A stretch of DNA of 57,298 nucleotides from Thioploca sp. (GCA_012032555.1 JAAUSR010000028.1:1-57298), one strand, 5' to 3'; positions 1 to 9,936 are shown, numbered from the stretch's first letter. The notes: generated by a model not told the origin, from the letters alone. Numbers and translations: made by a program.

Positions 1-11
1 AACATTTTGGC

Positions 12-26
12 TTGTTCTTAGAACAA
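12..26. other. 15-bp interrupted palindrome
   Basis: TTGTTCT-T-AGAACAA is a perfect inverted repeat with 7-bp arms and a single central base. It lies about 225 bp upstream of the AhpD-like gene and has no T-run, so it is more like an operator or chance palindrome than a terminator. The rest of bases 1-250 shows no gene. Confidence 0.3.
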
Positions 27-250
27 ACTACGAATGGAATGGGTATTGGGAAAAGTTTGCTAAATCGGCATAACAATGATCAATTTGTGTAGATACCTTT
101 TCCCAGTGGGAGAGGGTAGATTTTTAGAGAAGCGTTAATGATAATTTTCAAGCTGCTGGTTAAATGCGCCATGAAGGCTTCTTTCATTCTTCGTTTATGT
201 TATTCTGAGTTATGAATAACGTCTATTAACTAATCCTAAAGGAAGTCAAA

Positions 251-781
251 ATGGCTTATATCTCTCTACCTGAATTTGATGAAATGGCTCCACGAATTCA
301 AGCACGTGCCCGACCTATAATGGAAAAAACGGGAACACTGGGTGAAATATTTAAACTATTAGCTATCCGAGAAGATATTTACTTTGCTACGGATAGTCTG
401 GTTCAAGCCTATTTGTTAACTAAAACAGAATTGCCCTACTCAACGAAAGAGCGGATCGCACTATTGATTTCCCTAGAAAATAATTGTGAAATGTGTGTTA
501 ACGTTCATAAGGGAATTGCCAAAATGTTAGGAATGTCTGAAGGACAAATTCATGAAGTTCTTGAGGGAATTGATAATATCCAATGTGAAGCCGCTGAAAA
601 AACGCTCTTAAAATTCTGTATACGTGCTTCGAGAAAAGACAATTATAAAATGCTTCAAACTGATATTGAGATGGTAAAATCGGCTGGATACAGCGATACC
701 CAAATAATTGAGGCGGTGGCAATAACCGGTTATTTTAATTACATCAATACGTTATCTAATGTATTTGGTTTGGGTAAATAA
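251..781 (+). CDS. AhpD-like / carboxymuconolactone decarboxylase family protein
   Basis: A 176-residue protein of the AhpD/CMD fold. The family signature is visible as ENNCEMCVNVH, with the redox CxxC pair at C79 and C82 and a histidine four residues after the second Cys, as in AhpD-type alkylhydroperoxidases. These proteins use the Cys pair for thiol-disulfide chemistry, often in peroxide defence, though many members have unproven substrates. The start follows an AAAGGAAG ribosome site about 8 bases upstream. The gene stands alone: the next plus-strand gene is 600 bp away and a weak terminator-like hairpin lies just after the stop. Near a sulfide-oxidation operon a thiol or peroxide stress role is plausible but inferred. 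Family call is firm, exact activity is not. Confidence 0.85.
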   Translation: MAYISLPEFDEMAPRIQARARPIMEKTGTLGEIFKLLAIREDIYFATDSLVQAYLLTKTELPYSTKERIALLISLENNCEMCVNVHKGIAKMLGMSEGQIHEVLEGIDNIQCEAAEKTLLKFCIRASRKDNYKMLQTDIEMVKSAGYSDTQIIEAVAITGYFNYINTLSNVFGLGK

Positions 782-793
782 GTCAGTTACGAC

Positions 794-822
794 GAGAGGG
801 GTGCTCTCCAATTTTTCTCTTT
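794..822 (+). terminator. Weak rho-independent terminator candidate
   Basis: A 5-bp stem GAGAG/CTCTC with a 5-base loop, followed two to three bases later by TTTTTCTCTTT, starts 12 bases after the stop of the AhpD-like gene. The stem is short, so this is only a candidate. Confidence 0.4.
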
Positions 823-1387
823 GACAACAAGGGAGTAAGAGGCACTGCTGTTAAGTTAAGCAATGGGTTCTCTCCCAACTGGGGTGAGGGTCAAAAAAAC
901 CTTGGAAAGTTAACCAATTTTTTCATCGCCCCCTATCCATCTTGAAATAGGATTTGCCATCACCCCGTTATGCCAGTCGGTCGTATCTTGCTCCGCCGGT
1001 CCGATTACAAAAGGAAGTCAGACACGCTGCGCTTAGTCCAACCAACATTTGAAATTGGGAGGTGGTAAGCTCTCACCTCAGTCCTCTCCTTTTGAGCAAA
1101 GATATCGATACATCTTTGATAACACTTTACATAACAGTTAGTTACCTATTTTAGCGAGATGATATAACCCACTATTGCCAAACATTACATTATAGTAAAG
1201 AGGCTATTTATGCCGTTGTAAATATTTATTAATTATTTTTCAATATCTTGCTATTAATTGATGACACTTCCTATTAATCAATATTTTTTTATTATTAAAA
1301 CTTGACTTTTATATAGTTAAGTATTATTTATGATAAGATAAGTCCAAATAATAAATTCTTCAATAATTAAAAATTAGGGCTACAAAT
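823..1387. other. Intergenic stretch without a recognisable gene
   Basis: No convincing reading frame or RNA gene is seen on either strand. The left half holds short C- and G-rich runs (CTCTCCCAACTGGGGTGAGGG near 871), a type of degenerate inverted repeat also seen near 105 and 17230. The right 200 bases are very AT-rich and probably carry the promoter of the cytochrome operon; TTGACT at 1302 and TATGAT at 1329 are present but 21 bases apart, which is too far for a standard sigma-70 site. Confidence 0.5.
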
Positions 1388-1948
1388 ATGATAACGGATG
1401 AGTTCCAGCAATCACATAAAAAGTGGTGGATATTGGGAATATTCATGGGTGGTATTCTTGTTTCTAGCCTGTTTACTATCGCTGTGGAAATGACTAATAC
1501 CACAGAATTTTGTACTTCTTGCCATACCATGACAACTAATCTGGAAGAATTAAAAACAACGGCTCACTATAATAATGCCGCTGGTGTTACTGTCGGTTGT
1601 CCAGATTGTCATGTTCCACGTGCGTTTGGCCCTAAATTATGGGCTAAGTTAATAGCGAGTAAAGATATCTATCACGAGATCGTGGGGACAATTGATACCC
1701 GGGAAAAATATAATGCTAACCGTTGGCAAATGGCTAATCAAGTCTGGGAAAAGATGAAAGCGACTCAATCAAGAGAATGTCGTCATTGTCATTCCTTTAA
1801 ACACATGGATTTAAGTCTACAAGATCGTTTTGCCCGTAAAAAACATGAAAGAGCGGTTGATAGGGGGGAAACATGCATTGATTGTCATCAAGGGATCGCC
1901 CACGAGCTACCCGATGAACCTGATGAAGGTGTTAATACGAGTAGATAG
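1388..1948 (+). CDS. NapC/NirT-type tetraheme c-type cytochrome
   Basis: A 186-residue membrane-anchored multiheme cytochrome. One N-terminal transmembrane helix (about residues 13-33) is followed by exactly four CxxCH haem-binding motifs at residues 42-46, 71-75, 131-135 and 163-167. Number, spacing and length fit the NapC/NirT/CymA family, which passes electrons between the quinone pool and periplasmic partners. AGGG lies about 9 bases before the ATG. It is the first gene of a tight plus-strand series (34 bp to the ankyrin gene, then FccA and FccB). Beside a sulfide dehydrogenase it may link sulfide-derived electrons to quinone, or serve an unlinked reductase; no nitrate or nitrite reductase is in the window. 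Family call is strong, role inferred. Confidence 0.9.
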   Translation: MITDEFQQSHKKWWILGIFMGGILVSSLFTIAVEMTNTTEFCTSCHTMTTNLEELKTTAHYNNAAGVTVGCPDCHVPRAFGPKLWAKLIASKDIYHEIVGTIDTREKYNANRWQMANQVWEKMKATQSRECRHCHSFKHMDLSLQDRFARKKHERAVDRGETCIDCHQGIAHELPDEPDEGVNTSR

Positions 1949-1982
1949 TTAAGTTAACTTCAAGCTAGTACAGAGAGAGGGA

Positions 1983-2972
1983 ATGAAACGAAATTTATTA
2001 ATTATAGTCCTGTTACTTTATTTACCTACTTTGGTTTTAGGAAATGAAGATAATCAAGAAGAATTGAATCTTCAGTTGCGAGAAGCTGCTACGGTTGATG
2101 ATGTGGAAACAGTAAAATCGCTGTTAACTAAAGGAGCTAATGTTAATGCTGCGAATCAATTTGGTAAAACAGCATTGATGTTAGCGGTGGAAAATGGTAA
2201 TTTTTCAGTAACGGATTGGTTACTTGCTAAAGGTGCTGATATCAATGCACGCACTGTTGCTGGTTGTACCGCTTTAACTTTTGCTGCCGAATTTGGTCAT
2301 AGTACACTAGTAGCTAAGCTACTCGAATTAGGTGCTCACTTACACGATAGGACCAGAGCCGGTTGGGATGCATTGATGATTTCTGCGAGACAAGGTTATC
2401 ATCCGGTCGTTGAACAACTGTTACATTTTGGCGCTGATCTCCACGCAGCTGACAAAGCAGGTGATACCGCATTAATGGGAGCAATAGAACGAAATCACTT
2501 AGTTGTTATTAATCTATTACTTGAACAGGGTGCTTCTGCGGATCAAGCTAATAAGCAAGGTATAACCCCGCTAATGCGTGCCGCTGAAAAAGGCTTTACT
2601 GAAGTGGTTCGTTTATTACTGGCGAAAGGAGCCAATGTTAATGCTAAAGATAAAGAAGGAACGACTGCTCTGATACGAGCAGCAGAGCAAGGTAATGGTA
2701 TTATTGTGAGTTGGTTACTAACCCATGGTGCTAATATCAATGCTCAAGATAGTAACGGCGTAACGGCTTTAATGGAAGCCGCTAGCGGAGGACATACCGA
2801 TTTAGTGGGGTTATTACTGGAAAGAGGAGCTAAAATTGATTTCATTAATAAAGAGGGTTTGACCGCTTTACAAATCGCCCAAACTAATTACCATAACAAG
2901 GATATCGTTAGGTTATTAGAAAAAGCGCAGCAAGGCCAAATGGAAACGATGGAATCTATGCTTAATAAATAA
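1983..2972 (+). CDS. Exported ankyrin-repeat protein
   Basis: A 329-residue protein with an N-terminal signal peptide (hydrophobic residues 4-19, Lys/Arg start) followed by ankyrin repeats from about residue 28 to 318. I count eight full 33-residue repeats with the typical TALMxAA...G...V..LL..GA.xN pattern and a partial ninth. Ankyrin repeats bind protein partners and have no enzyme activity of their own. The gene sits between the tetraheme cytochrome and flavocytochrome c genes with short gaps, and its export fits a periplasmic location, so a role in assembling or scaffolding the cytochromes is a reasonable inference. The start follows an AGAGAGGGA ribosome site. The last 15 residues are charged and outside the repeat. 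Confidence 0.88.
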   Translation: MKRNLLIIVLLLYLPTLVLGNEDNQEELNLQLREAATVDDVETVKSLLTKGANVNAANQFGKTALMLAVENGNFSVTDWLLAKGADINARTVAGCTALTFAAEFGHSTLVAKLLELGAHLHDRTRAGWDALMISARQGYHPVVEQLLHFGADLHAADKAGDTALMGAIERNHLVVINLLLEQGASADQANKQGITPLMRAAEKGFTEVVRLLLAKGANVNAKDKEGTTALIRAAEQGNGIIVSWLLTHGANINAQDSNGVTALMEAASGGHTDLVGLLLERGAKIDFINKEGLTALQIAQTNYHNKDIVRLLEKAQQGQMETMESMLNK

Positions 2973-3085
2973 TAACTAAATTAAAACTAACCTGAGTAAG
3001 CAAACCGTTTTTTCACCAAATAATCCAAGGTGGAATGTAGTGAAGTATGAGACGAAATGATGGTCCATTATCAAGGGAGTCTGTT

Positions 3086-3691
3086 ATGACAGGTAAGAAA
3101 ACGCGATACACCCTGCTCATTGCTATGAGTTTAATGCTCAATTCGACTACTTGGGCAACAACCAATAATTTATCGCTATTAATTGGTAATTGTGAGAGCT
3201 GTCATGGTCCTCAGGGTTCGAGTTTAGGACCGGCGACACCCACCATTGCTGGTATGGCAGAAGATACTTTTCTCGAAGCGATGGAAGAATATCAAAATGG
3301 GGAACGTCCTTCAACGATTATGGGGCGAATTGCCAAAGGTTATACTGAAGAAGATTTCAAACAGATGGCTACCTATTTCCGCAAACAACCCTTTGCTCGT
3401 TATCCACAAGGAGTGGATGCGAGCAAAGCGCAACAAGGCCAAAAACTTCACGAGGAATATTGTGAAAAATGTCATGAAGATAATGGTTTTACGGATGAAG
3501 ATGGTTCCAGTATTCTCGCTGGTCAATGGATGCCTTATTTGCAATTTAGTTTAACTGATTTTCAGGCAGGCAATCGTGAAATGTCGAAAAAAATGAAAAA
3601 ACGATTGGAAAAAATGCTTCAAGAACATGGCGAAAAAAGCCTTGAAGATATCGTCCATTTCTATAGCAGTCAAACTGAGATGAAAAAATAA
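3086..3691 (+). CDS. fccA: Flavocytochrome c sulfide dehydrogenase, diheme cytochrome subunit
   Basis: Diheme c-type cytochrome, 201 residues from the start chosen here. A Sec signal peptide (residues 1-24, ending TWA) precedes two haem motifs, CESCH at 36-40 and CEKCH at 126-130, placing one haem in each half as in FccA. An in-frame ATG at 3047 would give 13 more residues, but AAGGGAG just before the ATG at 3086 and the clean signal peptide favour the later start. It lies 15 bp before fccB, the flavoprotein subunit, and this pair is diagnostic. FccA accepts electrons from FccB-bound FAD during sulfide oxidation in the periplasm and hands them to soluble cytochrome c or another carrier. Confidence 0.88.
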   Translation: MTGKKTRYTLLIAMSLMLNSTTWATTNNLSLLIGNCESCHGPQGSSLGPATPTIAGMAEDTFLEAMEEYQNGERPSTIMGRIAKGYTEEDFKQMATYFRKQPFARYPQGVDASKAQQGQKLHEEYCEKCHEDNGFTDEDGSSILAGQWMPYLQFSLTDFQAGNREMSKKMKKRLEKMLQEHGEKSLEDIVHFYSSQTEMKK

Positions 3692-3706
3692 TCGGGGGAA
3701 TATCAC

Positions 3707-5005
3707 ATGTCAAATCTGAACCGTAGACATTTCATTCAACTCGCTGCAGGTACTGCAGCAGCTAGCGTCATTGGGTTCCCGGCTATTATTCGTGCTGCTT
3801 CTAAGCAAGTAGTTGTAGTTGGTGGCGGTTCGGGAGGTGCTACTGCTGCAAAATATATTCATCTCGCTGATCCTTCTATCGAAGTGACTTTAATTGATCC
3901 CCAACCCCAACATTACACTTGCTTTATGAGTAATGAAGTATTAGCCGGTGAGCGGACCATTGACGCTATTAAATTTGGCTATAGTAATTTAGCAAAGCAA
4001 GGGATTAAAGTTGTGCAAGGTTTAGTAACCGACATTGATCCAACCGCTAAAAAAGTGACTACCCAAAGTGGTGATACCTTTACTTATGACCGACTTGTCG
4101 TGTCACCGGGGATTGATTTTAAATGGGGAGCTATCGAAGGCTACGATGAAAGTATAATTGAAAAAATACCTCATGCTTGGCAAGCTGGTCCACAAACTAC
4201 GTTACTTCGTGACCAATTGGTAGCTATGCCGGATGGTGGTACTGTTATCATTGTTTCTCCTCCGGATCCATTCCGTTGTCCACCTGGTCCATATGAACGG
4301 GCTAGCTTAATTGCTCATTATCTTAAGCAACATAAACCTAAGTCGAAAGTATTAATTTTAGATGCTAAAGAAAAATTCTCCAAACAAGATTTGTTTATCC
4401 AAGGTTGGAAAACACTCTATGGTTATGGGACTGACAATAGCATGATTGAGTGGCTTCCACCATCGAAAGAAGGTAAGGTAGTGCGAGTTGATGCGAAAGA
4501 GATGATGGTTTATGCGGGTGAATTTGAAGACAAGCATAAGGGCGATGTCATCAATGTTATTCCGCCACAGCAAGCTGGCAAAATTGCACACCTTGCCGGC
4601 TTAGTTGACGATAAAGGCTGGTGTCCGGTTGATAAAAAGACTTTTGAATCCACTATTTTATCAAAAGGTATTCATGTCATTGGTGATGCTTGTATCGCAA
4701 CAGAAATGCCTAAATCCGGTTATGCTGCTAATTCTCAAGCTAAAGTTTGTGCAGCAGCCGTCGTAGCTGCTTTACAAGGTAAAGATATGGGAACCCCCTC
4801 TTATTTGAATACTTGTTATAGCATTATTGGTAAAGACTATGGCGTCTCCGTTGCAGCAGTCTATCGTTTAGAGGGAGATGTTATTGCTGCTGTGAAAGGC
4901 GCTGGTGGATTGAGTCCTTTCGACGCGTCTGCTGAAGATAGAAAACGGGAAGTACTTTATGCTCATAGTTGGTTTAAAAATATCACTCAAGATATGTTTG
5001 GTTAA
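3707..5005 (+). CDS. fccB: Flavocytochrome c sulfide dehydrogenase, flavoprotein subunit
   Basis: A 432-residue FAD-dependent oxidoreductase that oxidises sulfide to sulfur or polysulfide in the periplasm. A twin-arginine type leader is visible ([11 protein letters not shown], residues 4-14), then a dinucleotide fold [10 protein letters not shown] near residue 36-45. Cys72 in TCFMSNEV matches the position of covalent FAD attachment known in flavocytochrome c, and Cys191 (CPPGPYER) with Cys370 (NTCYS) matches the active-site redox pair of the family. Length and C-terminal domain agree with FccB rather than with membrane-bound Sqr. It follows fccA by 15 bp with a GGGGGAA ribosome site. This is the strongest metabolic marker of the window. 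Confidence 0.93.
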   Translation: MSNLNRRHFIQLAAGTAAASVIGFPAIIRAASKQVVVVGGGSGGATAAKYIHLADPSIEVTLIDPQPQHYTCFMSNEVLAGERTIDAIKFGYSNLAKQGIKVVQGLVTDIDPTAKKVTTQSGDTFTYDRLVVSPGIDFKWGAIEGYDESIIEKIPHAWQAGPQTTLLRDQLVAMPDGGTVIIVSPPDPFRCPPGPYERASLIAHYLKQHKPKSKVLILDAKEKFSKQDLFIQGWKTLYGYGTDNSMIEWLPPSKEGKVVRVDAKEMMVYAGEFEDKHKGDVINVIPPQQAGKIAHLAGLVDDKGWCPVDKKTFESTILSKGIHVIGDACIATEMPKSGYAANSQAKVCAAAVVAALQGKDMGTPSYLNTCYSIIGKDYGVSVAAVYRLEGDVIAAVKGAGGLSPFDASAEDRKREVLYAHSWFKNITQDMFG

Positions 5006-5517
5006 ATTCACCCGAATCAACCGGGTTCCTCGTTGCTAGAGTTAATAATAAGGTAATAACAAGCTGAGGTAGAGTGTGTTTATATAATGCACTCTACTTA
5101 AGTAAGCGTTATTGTGGCACCCAGCCCAAGCGATTCAGTCTCTCTTCAACTGAGGCTCGTGAATTTTTTCGACAGTTGCTCAGAAATAGCGATGTCAATT
5201 AAACCTCCTCATATTAATTAATTAACATTTTATGAAACAGGTCGCTTCATTACGTCATGGTATTATTTTCAAAAAAGCCTTTCTTTTCAAGCATGACGAA
5301 ATACTCGCTTAACTATCTACACCCCTCAAGTTTTAGTAACGTAGGGTAGGCATCGCCTACTATCTGTCTACATTTAGGCAATAGATGGATCAGCTTCAAG
5401 TTTTAGCTCTTAATTCGCATTTAAGTTTAAATATTGTTGAGAAAAGCATATACTAACTCTATTTTGGGTCAAACATACCTACACTCAGTAAGTTTTCCAA
5501 TTTGGAGAAATACACCC
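5006..5517. other. Intergenic stretch between fccB and the large membrane protein gene
   Basis: No gene is seen. Just after fccB there is a short stem ACCCG (5010-5014) / CGGGT (5022-5026) with a weak T-rich tail that could end the fcc transcript. A palindromic repeat lies at 5341-5360 and is listed separately. An upstream in-frame ATG-like start for the next gene falls inside this stretch (5434) but has no ribosome site. Confidence 0.5.
5341..5360. repeat. Divergent copy of the GTAGGGTGGGC palindrome
   Basis: GTAGGGTAGGCATCGCCTAC contains inverted arms GTAGGC (5346-5351) and GCCTAC (5355-5360) with an ATC loop. It resembles the better conserved palindromes at 52274, 54658 and 56523, with substitutions. 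Confidence 0.45.
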
Positions 5518-8500
5518 ATGTTAAAATACAACGCTTGGTTACTATTGGTTAAAATAATAATCGGTGTATTACTCTATTTACCAACAATTGCTTTGCTCGC
5601 GAATACTTCCAACTCGCAATCGGTACCCGATCCGCTACAATCCTGGGTATCTTGGGTATTACATGAACAGCAAAATAAAGTTTGTCCTCATTACTATAAC
5701 CAACCGCCTTTCTCATTCGATCAGCAACAACAATCTAATGAACCTATTTGTTATTGGCCTTCTTATTTAGAATTAACAGTAACTAATCAGCAGGGTCAAT
5801 TTCGGCAAATCTGGCAAGTATATGCCCCTGGCTGGATTAACTTGCCGGGAGATAAAGATTATTGGCCACAGCAAGTCAAGCTAAATGGTAACCCAGCCTT
5901 AGTGGCTGATAGAAATGAAATACCGAGTGTATTTGTTGCAGAAGGTGAATTTGTTCTAGAAGGTCAATTTCATTGGGAAGAACGACCTAAATCTCTATCT
6001 ATCCCCATTCAAACCGGTTTAGTGAATTTAATAATAGATAATGTTCCAGTTGATATTCCACAATTTGATGAACAAGGACGCTTATGGCTTAATCAGCAGG
6101 ATAGTTTGCAACCAGCCGGCGCAGCGAATGAAAATCGTTTGGACCTCAAAGTATATCGACAAATAATTGACGAAATTCCTTTACAAGTTGTTACTCGCAT
6201 TGATTTAGAAGTAGCTGGTCATCATCGAGAAGTCTTATTAGGCCCGGCCGTGCTCGCTAAACAGCATCCCATGTCGTTAGAAAGTCCTCTACCGGCCCGG
6301 TTAGAAACAGATGGGCGTTTACGTCTACAAGTTCGGCCAGGATCTTGGACAATTATTCTCAGAACGCGACAAGAAGGTCAAGTTGAGCAACTGAATTTAT
6401 CGACACCGCAAAATCAATGGACCGATGAAGAAGTTTGGGTTTTTGAAGCCCGTAATGACTTAAGAATGGTTGAGATAGAAGGCGTTGCCGCTATTGACCC
6501 TCAGCAAACTAGTTTACCAGGTGAATGGCGTTTCCTGCCGGCTTATCAAATTCATCCCGAGGAAATATTCAAGTTGATAGAAAAACGTCGCGGTGATCCG
6601 CAACCAATTCCGGATCAACTGCAGTTAGAACGCCATTTTTGGCTAGATTTTGATGGTCATGGTTATAGTATTCAAGATCATATTACCGGCACGATGACCC
6701 GAGGTTGGCGTTTAGAAATGCAAGCCCCAGCTATTTTAGGTCGTGTTGGTATTTATGAAGAAAATCAATTTATTACTCGGTTAAAAACCAATAGTCAAAT
6801 GGGTGTAGAGGTCCGCCGTGGTCAAATTGAACTCCTGGCGGATAGTCGCTTAGAAGATGCTTTAAGTCAATTACCAGCTACGGGTTGGGATCATGATTTC
6901 CATCAAGTTGGGGCTACTTTGCATTTACCACCCGGTTGGCGATTATTCAGTGCTCAAGGGGTTGATAAGGTACCCGATACTTGGGTAGAAAAATGGACAT
7001 TATTAGATTTATTTATCGTGCTGATTTTAGCCGCTGCAATGGGCAAATTATGGCGGTGGTGGTTGGGTGTGTTAACTTTCATGACATTGGTATTGATTTA
7101 TCATGAACCACATGCACCGCTGTGGGTATGGTTAAATATCATTGTCGCGATGGCACTATTGCGGGTATTACCGACTTTGGGATGGTTAAGCACGACAGTT
7201 CGATTATATCAGAATTTAAGTCTTATTGCTCTCGTTATCTTGGCATTCCCTTTCATGATTCAGCAAGCACGGCAGAGTATTTATCCGCAATTAGAATATT
7301 ATTGGAAATCGCTAGAAGTTCAAGGAATCTATAAAAACAATATGGGTAGTGGCGGCTTGGACGGCATGTATCCGACGTACAGCATGGACACAGAAAACAT
7401 CTCAGAAGCACAAGTCGCTCGACAAGCGCCAATACCACAAGAGCAGCAAGGCGGAATGAATGGCATGTACGGCATGTATCCGATGTACGGTATGGGTGCA
7501 GGAAAAACACCAGAGGCACAAGTAGCTCCAACAACTCCAATACCACAAGAGCAGCAAGAAATCTATAAACAAGGTGATGAGTATCCTTCTTTGAGGAAAG
7601 GACACCGTAAGCAAAAAGCACTCGTACAAATTGACCCTAATGCGCAAGTCCAAACGGGACCAGGGTTACCGCAATGGGGATGGCTTGATATTCCTATGTA
7701 TTGGAGTGGGCCAGTGACTCAAAATCAAAGTGTCCAATTATGGCTGCTTTCGCCGACAGTAAATCGCTTACTGGGATGGTTACGCGTGGGATTGGTTGCT
7801 CTTCTTACCGGATTTTTAATCTGGCAAGCGTGGAGTGGCACCGTACGCAGATTATTACAACCTCAACCTTTGTTACCATCGACAACTTGGCTCATGATAG
7901 TTAGTTTTAGTTTAGGAATTATTTGCCTAACATCTACTACTATCAGCTTTGCTGAAGAAGAAGTCGCTACACCTTCAACCCTAACACCATCTATTATCAA
8001 AGTTCCCATTGTAAAACCTTATCCACCACGATTCTTACTAGAAGAATTACAAGCACGTTTATTGACGCCACCAAAATGTTTACCGACTTGTGCCAGTAGC
8101 CCACGCTTGTTATTAAAAATTGATCGGACTCAACTGAGTGGCCAAATGGAAATTCACACTTTGGCAGCAGTAGCGGTACCTTTACCCGGATCAGCCCAAC
8201 AGTGGTTACCTCAGCAAATCGTGGTTGATGGTGAACTGGCTGCCGGATTACGACGTGATGAAAATGGTCAGATATGGCTTAACCTAACTCCGGGAATCCA
8301 CCAAATTCAATTTGCTGGCACTTTACCCCATCACCAAACAGTGCAATTAGTTTTACCGTTGAAACCCCATTTTGTCGATATTCAGAATCAAGGATGGCAT
8401 ATCGAGGGTATTCATGAAAACGGTACAGTAGATGATCAATTGCAATTTACTCGCACTGATGAAACACAATTAGCTACTTTAGAAGTCGGTCATCTTGATC

Positions 8501-9855
8501 CCTTTGTGCGCATTGAACGGACTTTACAACTTGGACTAGATTGGCAAGTAGAAACCAAAGTGGTTCGTTTAACACCAATGGGTTCACCAGTTGTTTTAAA
8601 AATTCCCTTACTACCGGGAGAATCCGTTACTAGTGCGGAAGTCAGAGTTGAAGGTGGGCAAGTTCTAGTTAATTTATCACCGACTCAAGCAATAACCGAA
8701 TGGATATCGGTATTTGATAAACAGGAAACCATTAACTTAATTGCGCCGATCAATACGTTTAGTACTGAAACCTGGCGAGTAGACACCAGTGCAATTTGGC
8801 ATATTGAGATTGAAGGCATTCCAATTGTTCATCATCAAAATGCAGAAGGACAATGGTTACCGGAATGGCGACCTTGGCCAGGAGAACAAATTACGTTGCA
8901 TTTGACTCGTCCCCAGGGAGTAACTGGACAGGTATTAACTATCGATAAAAGTCATTTGTTGGTTAATCCTGGTCAACATATTACGGATAGTACGCTCACT
9001 TTAAATTTACGCAGTAGTCGTGGTGGCCAACATCCGCTAATACTTCCCGAAAATGCTGAATTACAAGTGGTAAAAATTAATGGTGAGAGTCAACCCATTC
9101 GTCAAGAAGGTCGTATTATTACCTTACCCTTCAAACCGGGAAAACAATTGGTTGAAATCGCTTTCCGCCAACTAATCGGTATTCAACCGCGATTAACAAC
9201 ACCGACCTTCGATTTAGGTTTGGAAAGTGTTAACACGAATATTCAAGTGAGTATGCCAGATAACCGTTGGATTTTATGGGTTGGTGGTCAGCCAATTGGA
9301 CCAGCAGTAATGATATGGGGTGTTTTGATTGTCATTATTATAGCAGCTATCGGTCTGGGTCAAATCTCACTAACACCTTTAAAAACTTATCAGTGGCTTT
9401 TGTTAGGAATGGTTCTTAGTCAAGTTCCGGTCCCAATGATGTTAAGTGTCGTAGCTTGGTTTATGGCACTCGGTTGGCGAAAACAGCTCGCAGCAGACAC
9501 GCCAGCTTGGCAATTTAATCTCATTCAAGTTGGATTGGGAATTTTAACCCTGATAGCATTGTCAACGCTTATTCTTGCAATTGAACAAGGATTACTTGGC
9601 CATCCAGAGATGCACATTGCCGGCAATGGTTCTGACGCGCATCAGCTGTTATGGTATCAAGATCGCACGGATAAGGTACTTCCCCAAGTATGGGTGTTGT
9701 CATTACCGCTTTATGTTTATCAAATCGCCATGTTATTGTGGGCATTATGGTTGTCATTGGCGCTATTACAATGGTTAAAATGGGGGTGGCAATGCTTTAA
9801 CAGACAGGGTTTGTGGAAAAAACTACTTTGGAAGAAAAAATCGCTGGTTTCTTGA
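5518..9855 (+). CDS. Very large multi-pass membrane protein of unknown function
   Basis: I do not recognise a family. The protein is 1445 residues from the ATG at 5518, chosen because GGAGAAA lies 8 bases upstream and an N-terminal hydrophobic signal follows; an in-frame start at 5434 has no ribosome site. Two long, probably extracytoplasmic, beta-rich regions (about residues 25-490 and 870-1240) are separated by a cluster of hydrophobic helices (about 495-600 and 745-810) and followed by four or five more helices near the C-terminus (about 1255-1440). Between the first helix cluster and the next is a low-complexity stretch (about residues 605-690) with two copies of a Met/Tyr/Gly-rich unit ending in PIPQEQQ. 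It may be an envelope or secretion-associated protein; function is not assignable. It stands alone, 500 bp after fccB. Confidence 0.8.
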   Translation: MLKYNAWLLLVKIIIGVLLYLPTIALLANTSNSQSVPDPLQSWVSWVLHEQQNKVCPHYYNQPPFSFDQQQQSNEPICYWPSYLELTVTNQQGQFRQIWQVYAPGWINLPGDKDYWPQQVKLNGNPALVADRNEIPSVFVAEGEFVLEGQFHWEERPKSLSIPIQTGLVNLIIDNVPVDIPQFDEQGRLWLNQQDSLQPAGAANENRLDLKVYRQIIDEIPLQVVTRIDLEVAGHHREVLLGPAVLAKQHPMSLESPLPARLETDGRLRLQVRPGSWTIILRTRQEGQVEQLNLSTPQNQWTDEEVWVFEARNDLRMVEIEGVAAIDPQQTSLPGEWRFLPAYQIHPEEIFKLIEKRRGDPQPIPDQLQLERHFWLDFDGHGYSIQDHITGTMTRGWRLEMQAPAILGRVGIYEENQFITRLKTNSQMGVEVRRGQIELLADSRLEDALSQLPATGWDHDFHQVGATLHLPPGWRLFSAQGVDKVPDTWVEKWTLLDLFIVLILAAAMGKLWRWWLGVLTFMTLVLIYHEPHAPLWVWLNIIVAMALLRVLPTLGWLSTTVRLYQNLSLIALVILAFPFMIQQARQSIYPQLEYYWKSLEVQGIYKNNMGSGGLDGMYPTYSMDTENISEAQVARQAPIPQEQQGGMNGMYGMYPMYGMGAGKTPEAQVAPTTPIPQEQQEIYKQGDEYPSLRKGHRKQKALVQIDPNAQVQTGPGLPQWGWLDIPMYWSGPVTQNQSVQLWLLSPTVNRLLGWLRVGLVALLTGFLIWQAWSGTVRRLLQPQPLLPSTTWLMIVSFSLGIICLTSTTISFAEEEVATPSTLTPSIIKVPIVKPYPPRFLLEELQARLLTPPKCLPTCASSPRLLLKIDRTQLSGQMEIHTLAAVAVPLPGSAQQWLPQQIVVDGELAAGLRRDENGQIWLNLTPGIHQIQFAGTLPHHQTVQLVLPLKPHFVDIQNQGWHIEGIHENGTVDDQLQFTRTDETQLATLEVGHLDPFVRIERTLQLGLDWQVETKVVRLTPMGSPVVLKIPLLPGESVTSAEVRVEGGQVLVNLSPTQAITEWISVFDKQETINLIAPINTFSTETWRVDTSAIWHIEIEGIPIVHHQNAEGQWLPEWRPWPGEQITLHLTRPQGVTGQVLTIDKSHLLVNPGQHITDSTLTLNLRSSRGGQHPLILPENAELQVVKINGESQPIRQEGRIITLPFKPGKQLVEIAFRQLIGIQPRLTTPTFDLGLESVNTNIQVSMPDNRWILWVGGQPIGPAVMIWGVLIVIIIAAIGLGQISLTPLKTYQWLLLGMVLSQVPVPMMLSVVAWFMALGWRKQLAADTPAWQFNLIQVGLGILTLIALSTLILAIEQGLLGHPEMHIAGNGSDAHQLLWYQDRTDKVLPQVWVLSLPLYVYQIAMLLWALWLSLALLQWLKWGWQCFNRQGLWKKLLWKKKSLVS
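7333..7560 (+). repeat. In-frame duplicated Met/Tyr/Gly-rich unit
   Basis: Inside the large membrane protein two adjacent units each run from a GMYP-type segment through EAQVA to PIPQEQQ. The first ends at about 7446 and the second at about 7557. The second carries extra MYGMYPMYGMG periodicity. The unit is probably a flexible linker that expands by duplication. Confidence 0.7.
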
Positions 9856-9936
9856 GTAAAATTAATTGAATTAAAAGATTAATTTGAACTCAAGTTTTTC
9901 TTGAAAGAATCTGGTTCACCCTTTAATTCTTCAATT

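Noticed and set aside
1302-1334. TTGACT and TATGAT as a promoter for the cytochrome operon
   Set aside because: The gap is 21 bases, outside the normal 16-19; the only hexamer at 17 bases (TATTTA) is a poor -10.
3246-3554. 102-residue plus-strand frame within fccA
   Set aside because: It is an alternate frame of the diheme cytochrome gene, whose CxxCH motifs and signal peptide lie in the other frame.
7253-7653. Two minus-strand open frames in the large membrane protein gene
   Set aside because: They run antisense to the low-complexity Met/Tyr/Gly repeat, have no ribosome site and no family resemblance.
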